A DNA stretch of 64,000 nt, from NCBI RefSeq assembly GCF_012932445.1, contig NZ_JAAIIJ010000003.1, forward strand, positions 1 to 64,000. The letters are read 5' to 3'. Each line of letters begins with the position of its first letter. Within the stretch, counting starts at the first letter, position 1. Shown here piece by piece: positions 56,991 through 64,000 of the stretch. A program made the position numbers and the translations under genes. The notes under the pieces were generated by a model, which saw only the letters and a program-made list of their open reading frames with translations, made no database searches and was not told where the DNA came from. The stretch is from Bifidobacterium panos (lineage in GTDB: Bacteria; Actinomycetota; Actinomycetes; Actinomycetales; Bifidobacteriaceae).

Positions 56991-59471
56991 TTAATTGCCG
57001 AAGAATGAGAAGGTGCCGTATGCGAGGGCGATGGCAAGGGACACTAACGGCACTGCCAAGCACACAGCCAGATATGCCCAATCGCGGGTGCGTACCGCGC
57101 TGATGCGTGCGTGACTGCGCGGGCCGCCGCCGAAACCGCGTGCCTCCATTGCCGTGGCCAACATGGTGGAGCGACGGATCGACAGCACCAGCAGCGCGAA
57201 GCACTGCGGCATGAACGCGCGGAACTTGTTGTCGTCACCCAAACCGCGCGAACGGCGCGAGGCCGTCAAAGCCGCCCAGTCGTCCCGCAATACGGAGAAC
57301 AGGCGCATGCCGGCCAAACCGCCGTAGACGAAGCGGTCGGGCAAGTGCAATATCTGGCTGAAAGCATCCGCCAAGTCGGTCGCGTCAATGCCCAACACCG
57401 CGATAATCGCGGGCACACCGATGGCGAGGATGCGCAATGCCGTCGCCAAGGCGAGCTCGGCGGAACGGTCGGTGACATTCATCCAGCCCCACTGCCACCA
57501 CACATCCCCGCCGGACTTGCCGTACAGAAGAACAGCCAGAGCGGAGCTGGGCGCGCCGATGAAAATCGGCCATGTAGACTTGACGGCCCGCCACGGCGAT
57601 ATCCCAATCAGCGCAAGAATCACGAACTCTATAGCCACCGCCGTGGCGGCGGAGAGCCAATCCAAACTCAGGAGCATAGGCAACGACACCAGCAATCCGC
57701 CAATCAGGCGGTATGCCGGGTTCAGCGAGGCGAGCTGCGCGGAATGGCTCGACGGCTTCGCCTCCTCGGCGCGCGTGTTGACTTCGGTGACCGGCACCAC
57801 ACTGTCCAACACATCGGCACAATCTTCGCCAAGCCGGCTCTGCCCCCACGTTTCCACCGCCTGTGCCGGCAACAATTCCACGACGCGCGCGCCCAGCGCC
57901 GCGACGAGTTCACGGTCGTGCGTCACCACGATGATGCTCACCCCGTCGCCGCGAAGATCGTGGATGAGCCTGACCATCTGCATCCACGTACAGCGATCCT
58001 GGCCGAAAGTCGGTTCGTCCAAGATCAGCACGCGCGGTGCCGCCGCCAAGGCCGCGGCCACCGTCAACCGTCGCTTCTCGCCGCCCGAGAGCGTATAGGG
58101 ATTCGCATTCTCATAACGCAACAGATTGAAACGCTCAAGCAACGCGCGGGCGCGACGCTTGGCTTCCTGCTCCCCCACGCCGGTGCGCAATGGCCCCAGC
58201 ATCACTTCCTCAAGCACACTACCGCGCGCGAACTGATGCTCGGGATTCTGGAATACATAGGAGATGCGCGAGGCAAGTTCGGTGGATTTCCATTCGTGTG
58301 GGTGGTTCCCACGCGCGCCCTCGGCCAGTTGTTGGGAGGCGACCACTTCGCCGTCAACCGGCTCCAGCAATCCGGCCAGTGTCAACGACAAAGTGGATTT
58401 GCCCGCGCCGTTGGCTCCAACCAAGGCGGTGATCTGCCCCTGCTTGAAACTCAGTTCGATGTCGGAGGCGATGGCCTGCCCGCCTCTGCCGATCGCCAGA
58501 CGCCGCGTGGACAACACCGGTTCTCCGATGCCGTCCCGCGCGGAATATGCCGGTTCGCCGTCGGTATGAATGCGCCGAATGCGATATTCCTCGCGCATAT
58601 AGCGTTCCGGCACCCAAATGCCCAGCTCGGCGAAATCCAAGTCGGGATTCGTAAAGACTTCGTCGGGTGTGCCGTCGGCCAGCACCACTGTGTGCCGTGG
58701 CACGTCACCGCCATTATCATCGTCGGTATCGCCTTCTGAAACGACTTGCATATCAGGCGCGGAACCCAGCACCACAACGCGATCGACCATATCAATCCAC
58801 GGCTCCGCGCGGTGCTCCACAAGCACCATGGTCGAACGACGCTCGTCCAAAACCTCGCGCACAGCGCGCACCACCTGGGTCACGCCATCAGGATCGAGAT
58901 TGGCGGTCGGCTCGTCCAGCAACAATATGCCGGGCTGCATTGCCAACGCCCCGGCCAACGCCAGCCGCTGCATCTGCCCGCCGCTCAAATGCATCACCGA
59001 ACGATGCAGTTGCACGCCCTGCAATCCCACTGCGGCAAGGCTTTGCTCCACGCGCGGCCAAATCTGATCGCGTGGCACGTTCATGTTCTCCGGGCCAAAG
59101 GCGACATTGTCGCCCAGTCGCTGAAAGACAGCCTGTGCATCCGGATCCTGCAGCACCAAGCCGACACGGCCATGTGCGCTGGTCGCAGGCACATCGTCGA
59201 CCAGCACGCGACCCTCGGTGGTGCCGCCATCCTCATCGATGATGGCGGAATCATCGTCTTCGCCCGCTCGGGGCACACCGGCGCCCAGCAAGCCGGTCGC
59301 GCCCTCTAAGATAGTGGATTTGCCGACGCCCGAGGCCCCGAGCAGCAACACCCGCTGCCTTGCTTCAATGGTGAGATTCAATCCACGCACGCTGAACGCT
59401 TTGCGGGACGCATGACGATAACCCCAGTTCTCGAAATGCAACGCGGCGGCGCTAGTCGGTGTCTCAGGCAC
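56991..59471 (-). CDS. Fused ECF transporter: two ATPase domains plus EcfT-like permease (thiamine-type, YkoD/YkoC)
   Basis: 826 residues. The first ABC ATPase has GASGVGKST (45-53), LSGGQMQRLALAGAL and LLLDEPTANLDPDG. The second has GANGAGKST, LSGGEKRRLTVAAAL and VLILDEPTFGQD. From about residue 600, several helices and the EcfT coupling motifs SRRSRGLG and AMEARGFGG form the transmembrane T component. One polypeptide therefore replaces EcfA, EcfA' and EcfT. It starts with GTG at 59471 with AAGGA seven bases upstream, 30 bases after the YkoE gene, under a TPP riboswitch, which points to thiamine precursor (hydroxymethylpyrimidine) uptake. Confidence 0.92.
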   Translation of the reverse strand: MPETPTSAAALHFENWGYRHASRKAFSVRGLNLTIEARQRVLLLGASGVGKSTILEGATGLLGAGVPRAGEDDDSAIIDEDGGTTEGRVLVDDVPATSAHGRVGLVLQDPDAQAVFQRLGDNVAFGPENMNVPRDQIWPRVEQSLAAVGLQGVQLHRSVMHLSGGQMQRLALAGALAMQPGILLLDEPTANLDPDGVTQVVRAVREVLDERRSTMVLVEHRAEPWIDMVDRVVVLGSAPDMQVVSEGDTDDDNGGDVPRHTVVLADGTPDEVFTNPDLDFAELGIWVPERYMREEYRIRRIHTDGEPAYSARDGIGEPVLSTRRLAIGRGGQAIASDIELSFKQGQITALVGANGAGKSTLSLTLAGLLEPVDGEVVASQQLAEGARGNHPHEWKSTELASRISYVFQNPEHQFARGSVLEEVMLGPLRTGVGEQEAKRRARALLERFNLLRYENANPYTLSGGEKRRLTVAAALAAAPRVLILDEPTFGQDRCTWMQMVRLIHDLRGDGVSIIVVTHDRELVAALGARVVELLPAQAVETWGQSRLGEDCADVLDSVVPVTEVNTRAEEAKPSSHSAQLASLNPAYRLIGGLLVSLPMLLSLDWLSAATAVAIEFVILALIGISPWRAVKSTWPIFIGAPSSALAVLLYGKSGGDVWWQWGWMNVTDRSAELALATALRILAIGVPAIIAVLGIDATDLADAFSQILHLPDRFVYGGLAGMRLFSVLRDDWAALTASRRSRGLGDDNKFRAFMPQCFALLVLSIRRSTMLATAMEARGFGGGPRSHARISAVRTRDWAYLAVCLAVPLVSLAIALAYGTFSFFGN

Positions 59472-59501
59472 GGCGCAATCCTTGTGTCTGGTATTCGGCC
59501 G

Positions 59502-60125
59502 TCAGTTCAGGCCACGCACTTCGCGCCCGGAAACAAACTTGTCGAGCGCGCCGGTCTTCGCAATGCCGATATACAGGAACCACATCAGCACGCCGGCAAC
59601 CACGGCGCCGGAAACGACGGTGGTGATGAGATAGACAACGCCATAGGAGCCACCGAAGTCGATGGCTTGCAGATGCGTGAAGAAGCTGTATCCCCAGCAA
59701 GCCACGCCGGACAGCGCGCCGGAGAGCACCATCGTGGGCAGATTCCACTTCTTGTACACGAAAATCAGGAACGCCAGTTCGGCAAATGCACCCTGCACCA
59801 GCGCCATCAGGAAGGTTTGCGCACCGCCCCAAGCGTTGCCCAGCAATGCTTCAAGCACGCCGGCCACCACTTCGGCATAGATGGCCGCGCCGGGTTTGCG
59901 CACGATGATCGCGCCCAGGGGCGCGGCGAACAGCCACAGGCCATTAAGGATGCCGGCGAAACCGGGGATGACGGCTTCAAGCACATCCCACGGGCCGTAG
60001 GTCAGCGTTGCGATCAGCCAGTACAGCAGCGCCGAAACGACGCCGATCACCGAAGCGACGGCAATATCGACGACACGCCACTTGAGGATGGGTTTGGCGA
60101 GGGGTGCGGTGATTGTTGCAGACAT
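59502..60125 (-). CDS. ykoE: YkoE-family ECF substrate-binding (S) component for thiamine/HMP
   Basis: 207 residues with five or six helices. The N-terminus KPILKWRVVDIAVASVIGVVSALLYW, then GFAGILNGLWLFAAPLGAIIVRKPGAAIYAEV and EALLGNAWGG match YkoE (PF09819), the S component of the YkoEDC thiamine-precursor transporter. RBS AAAGG is close before ATG 60125. It leads the two-gene operon and follows the TPP riboswitch by about 75 bases, where a GTCGGC/GCCGAC hairpin next to the RBS could be the expression platform acting on translation. Confidence 0.92.
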   Translation of the reverse strand: MSATITAPLAKPILKWRVVDIAVASVIGVVSALLYWLIATLTYGPWDVLEAVIPGFAGILNGLWLFAAPLGAIIVRKPGAAIYAEVVAGVLEALLGNAWGGAQTFLMALVQGAFAELAFLIFVYKKWNLPTMVLSGALSGVACWGYSFFTHLQAIDFGGSYGVVYLITTVVSGAVVAGVLMWFLYIGIAKTGALDKFVSGREVRGLN

Positions 60126-60200
60126 AATGAGTGCCTTTCTTCTCGGGTCGGCATGGTTGCGCCGACTGGATAAAATAAGGCACGGGAAAGAGAGACAATC

Positions 60201-60290
60201 CGTGCGCCGGCATTACCCGGTCTCACGTTCCATCGGTCGAGATCGTTTCTGATCTCCTCTCAGCCGCCGAAACAGGCAGCTCCCGTGTCG
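60201..60290 (-). promoter_or_regulatory. TPP (thi-box) riboswitch
   Basis: On the minus strand the order is ACGGGAGC, GGCTGAGAGG, GACCGATGGAACG and ACCGGGTAATGCCGGCG, the conserved P2, CTGAGA pyrimidine-binding and GGGTAAT pyrophosphate-binding elements of the TPP aptamer. It precedes ykoE and should reduce its expression when thiamine pyrophosphate is abundant. Confidence 0.93.
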
Positions 60291-60366
60291 CTCCCCACAC
60301 TAAACGCCACCGCAGACAGGCCACTATCGCTTATTTTGGTCATCGCCGCACAGTAAGTGCGTTGCC

Positions 60367-60531
60367 GTGTGGGGCTGGGATGTTCCATCTTCTAACGCTC
60401 TGGGCTGAGCCGTGAAGCAGACAGCCCGGCGGGCTGTCTGTAGGCGAAGTGAGCAGCTGTGCTGCGAAGGACGCGCGAAGCGCGTCATGGCCAAGTCTTA
60501 CTTACGAAAATGGAACATCCCAGCCCCACAC
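60367..60531. repeat. Hairpin-rich element, left copy (165 bp)
   Basis: Perfect 22-bp terminal arms, 60367-60388 and 60510-60531, enclose a 111-bp core (60396-60506). The core has three perfect hairpins with three-base loops: CAGACAGCCC-GGC, GCAGC-TGT and GACGCGC-GAA. The core is repeated in reverse orientation at 62067-62177 with two differences, but the arms there are different in sequence. Remaining bases of 60126-60698 hold the riboswitch leader and repeats, no gene. Confidence 0.85.
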
Positions 60532-60601
60532 TCCCTTCCAGCGTCAGGTCACGTTGGGTTCAACTTGGGAAACGTCAAGCAGAACGTGAGATGAGTGGCA
60601 C

Positions 60602-60653
60602 CAAACGCAACATGGTTACGCAGGTGACCAGGAGGGCTGGCGGCTTGCTATTT
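60602..60653. repeat. Imperfect direct repeat, left copy
   Basis: CAAACGCAAC...GCTGGCGGCTTGCT matches 62015-62065 with about seven differences and one indel over roughly 48 bases. It lies just beyond the ATPase gene's 3' end; its partner lies just beyond the 5' end. Confidence 0.65.
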
Positions 60654-60698
60654 CTCTTTTCCGAAGAAGAATCTTTTCTTCGAAAGCCTGATTGAGAC

Positions 60699-61931
60699 TT
60701 ACAAATAATCAACCGGCAAAGCCAATACGTTCTCGCTCAAATACCTCTTTTTATCACACAAACAAAGAATGACCCCTGTTGCCACCTGCCTGTCATGAAC
60801 CTTTTCAAGAACGGAGTTTGCAGCCGCCATTTTTACAGTTGGGTTGCCTGTCATCTTTATCTCAACTGGGTACAGCACACCATTTTCGTCAATGATGAGG
60901 TCGATCTCATTTTCCTTAACGGCGCTCTTGTCTTTCCCTCGATAAAAAAATACGTGATTTTTGTAATCCCTGCCCTCATTATTGAACGATTTCAATATCT
61001 CGGATACAACAAATGTCTCAAACATATTCCCGGCAACGGCGCTTCTCTGAACTGCCGTTTTCTCGGTCCAACCTGCAAGATAGCACGCAAGCCCCGTGTC
61101 GTGAAAATATATTTTCGGCGTCTTGATCGCCCTTTTTATCGCACTTGACGAGTACACCGGCAAAAGGTGGATTATCCCCGTTCTCTCGAGAATCGAAACC
61201 CAGGATTTAACAGTGGGTAGCGAAACTTCCACCTCGCGAGAGATATTCGCATAATTAAGAAGCTCTCCTGTTCTTGCGGCTACAACAGTCATAAACTTTG
61301 CAAACGTTACGCTGTCTGCCGATATCAGTTCGTTAATATCGCGCTCAATATAGGTGTTTACATAGGAGGAATAAAAATCCTCCCAGCTTCTATTTGAACT
61401 GTACATTTCAGGATACGAGCCTTTAAAGATCACCTCCCAGACGTCGCCGTATGTTTGGCCATGCTGTTCACGCTCGTTCATGTAGGAGTCGTTGGGAACG
61501 AAATGTCTATTGAAATCGACGTTGTGGATTTCACGAAGGGACAAGCCGCCAAGGTTAAGGATGGAGACACGTCCCGCAAGTGATTCGCTTGCTCCTTTCA
61601 TTAACTCGAGTTTTTGCGACCCCGACAGAATGAATTTCCCCCGTTCGTCCGAGTTGTCCACTCTGATCTTTATTTCCTCAAGTATGCTCGGCTCTTTTTG
61701 CACCTCGTCTATGATGAGAGGCGGCTTGTTGTTCAAGAAGAAAACAGCAGGGTCTTCTCTGGCTGTTCTTCTTTCTTCTCTGCTGTCAAAAGTCGTGGAA
61801 TTATAGTCGGTAAACTCGTGATTGAGAACCGTTGATTTGCCTACTTGCCTTGCTCCCGTCAGAAGGAGCACTTTAGAATTTGACGCTCTGTTTTTTATGG
61901 TTGCAGATATTGCTCGTTGTATATATTCCAT
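60699..61931 (-). CDS. AAA family ATPase with C-terminal DUF4143 domain (copy 3)
   Basis: 410 residues. Walker A GARQVGKST at residues 26-34, Walker B LIIDEVQKEPSI near 82 and the ILSGSQKLELMK segment define the AAA_14 domain. The DUF4143 part ends with ENEIDLIID and YPVEIKMTG, an intact D...ExK core. The start at 61931 (MEYIQRA) has GAGG eight bases upstream; an in-frame extension to 62006 lacks an RBS. The gene is clearly A+T-rich. It sits between inverted hairpin elements (60367-60531 and 62041-62207) and direct repeats, an arrangement that suggests a mobile or selfish unit. Biochemical role unknown. Confidence 0.85.
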   Translation of the reverse strand: MEYIQRAISATIKNRASNSKVLLLTGARQVGKSTVLNHEFTDYNSTTFDSREERRTAREDPAVFFLNNKPPLIIDEVQKEPSILEEIKIRVDNSDERGKFILSGSQKLELMKGASESLAGRVSILNLGGLSLREIHNVDFNRHFVPNDSYMNEREQHGQTYGDVWEVIFKGSYPEMYSSNRSWEDFYSSYVNTYIERDINELISADSVTFAKFMTVVAARTGELLNYANISREVEVSLPTVKSWVSILERTGIIHLLPVYSSSAIKRAIKTPKIYFHDTGLACYLAGWTEKTAVQRSAVAGNMFETFVVSEILKSFNNEGRDYKNHVFFYRGKDKSAVKENEIDLIIDENGVLYPVEIKMTGNPTVKMAAANSVLEKVHDRQVATGVILCLCDKKRYLSENVLALPVDYL

Positions 61932-62014
61932 TGTACAAACCTCGGCTAATCGACTACTGCACTTTATATTAGCCGAAATTGAATCGGTCGACAACACCTC
62001 AACCATTCAATAGA

Positions 62015-62065
62015 CAAACGCAACGCGATTACGCAGGTGAGCAGGGGGCTGGCGGCTTGCTGTTT
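62015..62065. repeat. Imperfect direct repeat, right copy
   Basis: Partner of 60602-60653. Its last 21 bases also form the left arm of the right hairpin element, so the two repeat systems overlap here. Confidence 0.65.
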
Positions 62066-62207
62066 ACGTACGTAAGACTTGGCCATGACGCGCTTCGCGC
62101 GTCCTTCGCAGCACAGCTGCTCACTTCGCCTACAGACAGCCCACCGGGCTGTCTGCTTCACGGCTCAGCCCAGAGCGGTAGGAAATAGCAAGCCGCCAGC
62201 CCCCTGC
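62041..62207. repeat. Hairpin-rich element, right copy (167 bp)
   Basis: Perfect 21-bp arms, 62041-62061 and 62187-62207, start GCAGGGGGCTGGCGG. They enclose the same 111-bp core as the left copy in inverted orientation (62067-62177, two differences). Between it and the dipeptidase stop (62208-62258) nothing further is seen. Confidence 0.85.
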
Positions 62208-62258
62208 GGCAACGCACCCAAAGGTGCGCGATTCATTCCCATGCGGGAAGAAACACAG

Positions 62259-63626
62259 CTATTGAGCGAGTTTGGCCAGGAGCAGGGCTTCGGTGATGAC
62301 GTTGTTCTTCAGGCCGGGGAGCGAAATGGATTCGTTGGGGCTGTGGGCGTTGGCTTTCGGATCCTCCGGGCCGGTGACCAGCACTTGCGCGGCGGGGAAA
62401 ATGCGTTGCAATTCGGGGATGAACGGGATCGAGCCGCCTTCGCCCTTGTTGATGGGGGTGACGCCGAACGCCTCCTGCATCGCGGCCAAAGCGTCTTTGG
62501 TGGCCTCGGCATTCGGATCCATGGCCCAACCCATGCCGTTTTCGCCGCGTTTGACGCTCACTTCGGCTCCGAACGGCGCGTGCTCAACCAGGAACGCAGC
62601 CAACGCCTCCTGCGCCTCTTCGGGTCGCTGGTTGGGCGAGGTGCGCAGGCTCAGGCGGAATGTGGTTTGCGGGCTGATCACGTTGAACGAGCCCTCGACG
62701 GGGTGCGCGTCGAAGCCGATGACGGTGACGGACGGCTTGGTCCACATGCGCGCGGCCAGCGAGCCGGTGCCGGCGAAACGATAGCTTGCGAGCGCGCCGG
62801 AATCCTCTCGTACGGTGGCCTCGTCAAGATCGCGTTGCAAGCCGCCGATGGGGTCTTCGGCGACGATTCCCGGCACGGCGAGGTCGCCGTTGGCGTCGTA
62901 CATGGAGGCGATCAGTATGGCGGCAAGCGTGTTCGCGTCGAGAATCGGGCCGCCGAACTGCCCAGAATGCACTGGGTGTTCAAGCGCCTTGATGGTCACA
63001 TCGATGTCGGTGTTGCCGCGAAGCGACGTGGTCAGGCTGGGAATGTCGGCGGACCAGTTGCCCGAATCGGCCACGATGATGACGTCCGCGGCGAACTCGT
63101 CACGATGGCTTTCGATGAATGGGATGAAGCTGGGCGAACCCATCTCCTCTTCGCCTTCGATGAACACCTTGATATTCACGCCAAGTTCGTCGCCCAGCGC
63201 CTTGAGCGCACCGCAGTGGATGGCGATACCGCCGCCGTCGTCCGCCGCACCGCGTCCATAGAGACGCCCGTCGATTTCGGTGCCGACGAACGGATCGGTG
63301 CGCCATGCGCTCTCGTCGGGCACCGGCTGCACGTCGTGGTGCGCATACAGCAACACCGTGGGCGCGCCCGGATCCACAATCTTCGAGCCGGTGACTTCCC
63401 AAGCGCCAGGCGTGCCATCGGGATTGTGCGACTGCACCACGTTAGCGTCCACGCCCACTTCGCGCAGCTGTTCGGCCACGAACTCAGCCGAACGTTTCAT
63501 ATGTTCGGCGGTGATGCCTTTGGCGGAAATCGACTGCAAAGCGATTTTGCGATTGAGCACCTCGACGATGCGGGTCCAGTCCTCTTCAACGCGAGCGCGG
63601 ATAATATCCACCGTAAGTTGTGCCAT
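62259..63626 (-). CDS. M20 family dipeptidase / metallopeptidase
   Basis: 455 residues. AHHDVQPVP carries the first zinc His and the catalytic Asp, GRGAADDGGG the bridging Asp, and EGEEEMGSPSF the catalytic Glu and a metal Glu; the dimerisation lid lies at about 210-330 (SLRGNTDIDVTIKAL...). Its length and GRGAADDGG fit the carnosinase/DapE-like M20 dipeptidases that hydrolyse short peptides in the cytoplasm. GGGGAG lies about ten bases upstream of ATG 63626. It is monocistronic, with the right hairpin element behind it. Confidence 0.92.
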   Translation of the reverse strand: MAQLTVDIIRARVEEDWTRIVEVLNRKIALQSISAKGITAEHMKRSAEFVAEQLREVGVDANVVQSHNPDGTPGAWEVTGSKIVDPGAPTVLLYAHHDVQPVPDESAWRTDPFVGTEIDGRLYGRGAADDGGGIAIHCGALKALGDELGVNIKVFIEGEEEMGSPSFIPFIESHRDEFAADVIIVADSGNWSADIPSLTTSLRGNTDIDVTIKALEHPVHSGQFGGPILDANTLAAILIASMYDANGDLAVPGIVAEDPIGGLQRDLDEATVREDSGALASYRFAGTGSLAARMWTKPSVTVIGFDAHPVEGSFNVISPQTTFRLSLRTSPNQRPEEAQEALAAFLVEHAPFGAEVSVKRGENGMGWAMDPNAEATKDALAAMQEAFGVTPINKGEGGSIPFIPELQRIFPAAQVLVTGPEDPKANAHSPNESISLPGLKNNVITEALLLAKLAQ

Positions 63627-63754
63627 CCTTTTTGTCTCCCCTATAAGACCTTCAAATACCTTTTATATATCTTGCATATCACGACCACAGACCGCCTAAG
63701 AATGGCAATATTCATGCGGTTGGGCGCGTCTAGGCGTCACCGTAACCTGCAAGC

Positions 63755-64000
63755 ATGACATCGAAGAACAAAGAAGCCGCCAAAGAGCCGATCGACGCAT
63801 CCGACAAGCCATCCGGAGAACCGACCGAATCCAAAGCCGCAGCAGGCAAAGGTCGCCCCACCCCCAAGCGCAAGGACGCTCAGGCGCAGAACCTGCACCC
63901 GCTGGTGCCCGCCGACCGCAAGGCGAGCAGGAAGGCCGCGAAGGCGCGCATGCGCGAGCGCGAGAACGCCGAATACGAGGCCATGCGCACCGGCGACATC
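63755..64000 (+). CDS. DUF3043 domain protein, N-terminal part
   Basis: 82 codons are visible before the window edge. The start is very rich in Lys, Ala and Glu, and includes GRPTPKRKDAQAQN, PLVPADRKASRKAAKARMRE and ENAEYEAMRTGD, the conserved N-terminus of actinobacterial DUF3043 proteins, which continue with two membrane helices outside this window. It is probably a small membrane protein of unknown role. It is divergent from the dipeptidase, 128 bases apart. No strong RBS was seen before the ATG. Confidence 0.78.
   Translation, partial: MTSKNKEAAKEPIDASDKPSGEPTESKAAAGKGRPTPKRKDAQAQNLHPLVPADRKASRKAAKARMRERENAEYEAMRTGDI

Overview
The window is chromosomal DNA from a high-G+C Gram-positive bacterium, almost certainly a Bifidobacterium. 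The evidence is the rpoB-rpoC and pheS-pheT sequences, the serine/threonine kinase-FN3-MoxR-DUF58-transglutaminase cluster known in bifidobacteria as the PFNA cluster, a tandem pair of UvrD/RecB-type helicase-nucleases of the actinobacterial AdnAB kind, and several very large secreted repeat proteins. The species cannot be fixed by eye.

Layout. 1-1553: 5' part of a BspA/internalin-like secreted protein (minus strand). 2001-2073: tRNA-Arg(CCU). 2114-7864: Ppx/GppA phosphatase, an AAA/DUF4143 ATPase bounded by 51-bp direct repeats, a Gfo/Idh/MocA oxidoreductase, an MFS transporter and a GNAT acetyltransferase. 8031-15964: translationally coupled helicase-nuclease pair. 16169-17530: second AAA/DUF4143 ATPase behind a four-unit, 33-bp-phased repeat array. 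17802-30795: seven-gene plus-strand operon (kinase, 2000-residue FN3/Ig protein, MoxR ATPase, DUF58, transglutaminase-like membrane protein, leucine-rich-variant repeat protein, FHA protein). 30930-38064: a 2006-residue anchored surface protein, divergent from a CPBP membrane protease. 38223-45883: rpoC and rpoB. 46098-50460: small membrane protein, pheT, pheS. 50873-51401: BrnT-type toxin and RHH antitoxin. 51387-52250: SpoU/TrmH RNA methyltransferase. 52480-56754: second BspA-like surface protein with cell-wall-binding repeats. 56991-60290: thiamine-type ECF transporter (YkoE S-component plus a fused A-A-T protein) under a TPP riboswitch. 60367-62207: third AAA/DUF4143 ATPase between two inverted, hairpin-rich elements. 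62259-63626: M20 dipeptidase. 63755-64000: start of a DUF3043 protein.

How it works together. The kinase operon reads as a membrane signalling and envelope module. A kinase without PASTA repeats and a single-pass FN3/Ig protein face outward, MoxR-DUF58-transglutaminase forms the usual chaperone/membrane set, and an FHA protein is a natural phosphothreonine reader. The transglutaminase appears to have lost all three catalytic residues. The three DUF4143 ATPases look A+T-richer than their neighbours, are unrelated in flanks, and each sits next to a different repeat structure, which suggests repeated acquisition of one kind of mobile or selfish cargo. The surface proteins at 1-1553, 30930-36950 and 52480-56754 are host- or matrix-facing and rich in recombination-prone internal repeats.
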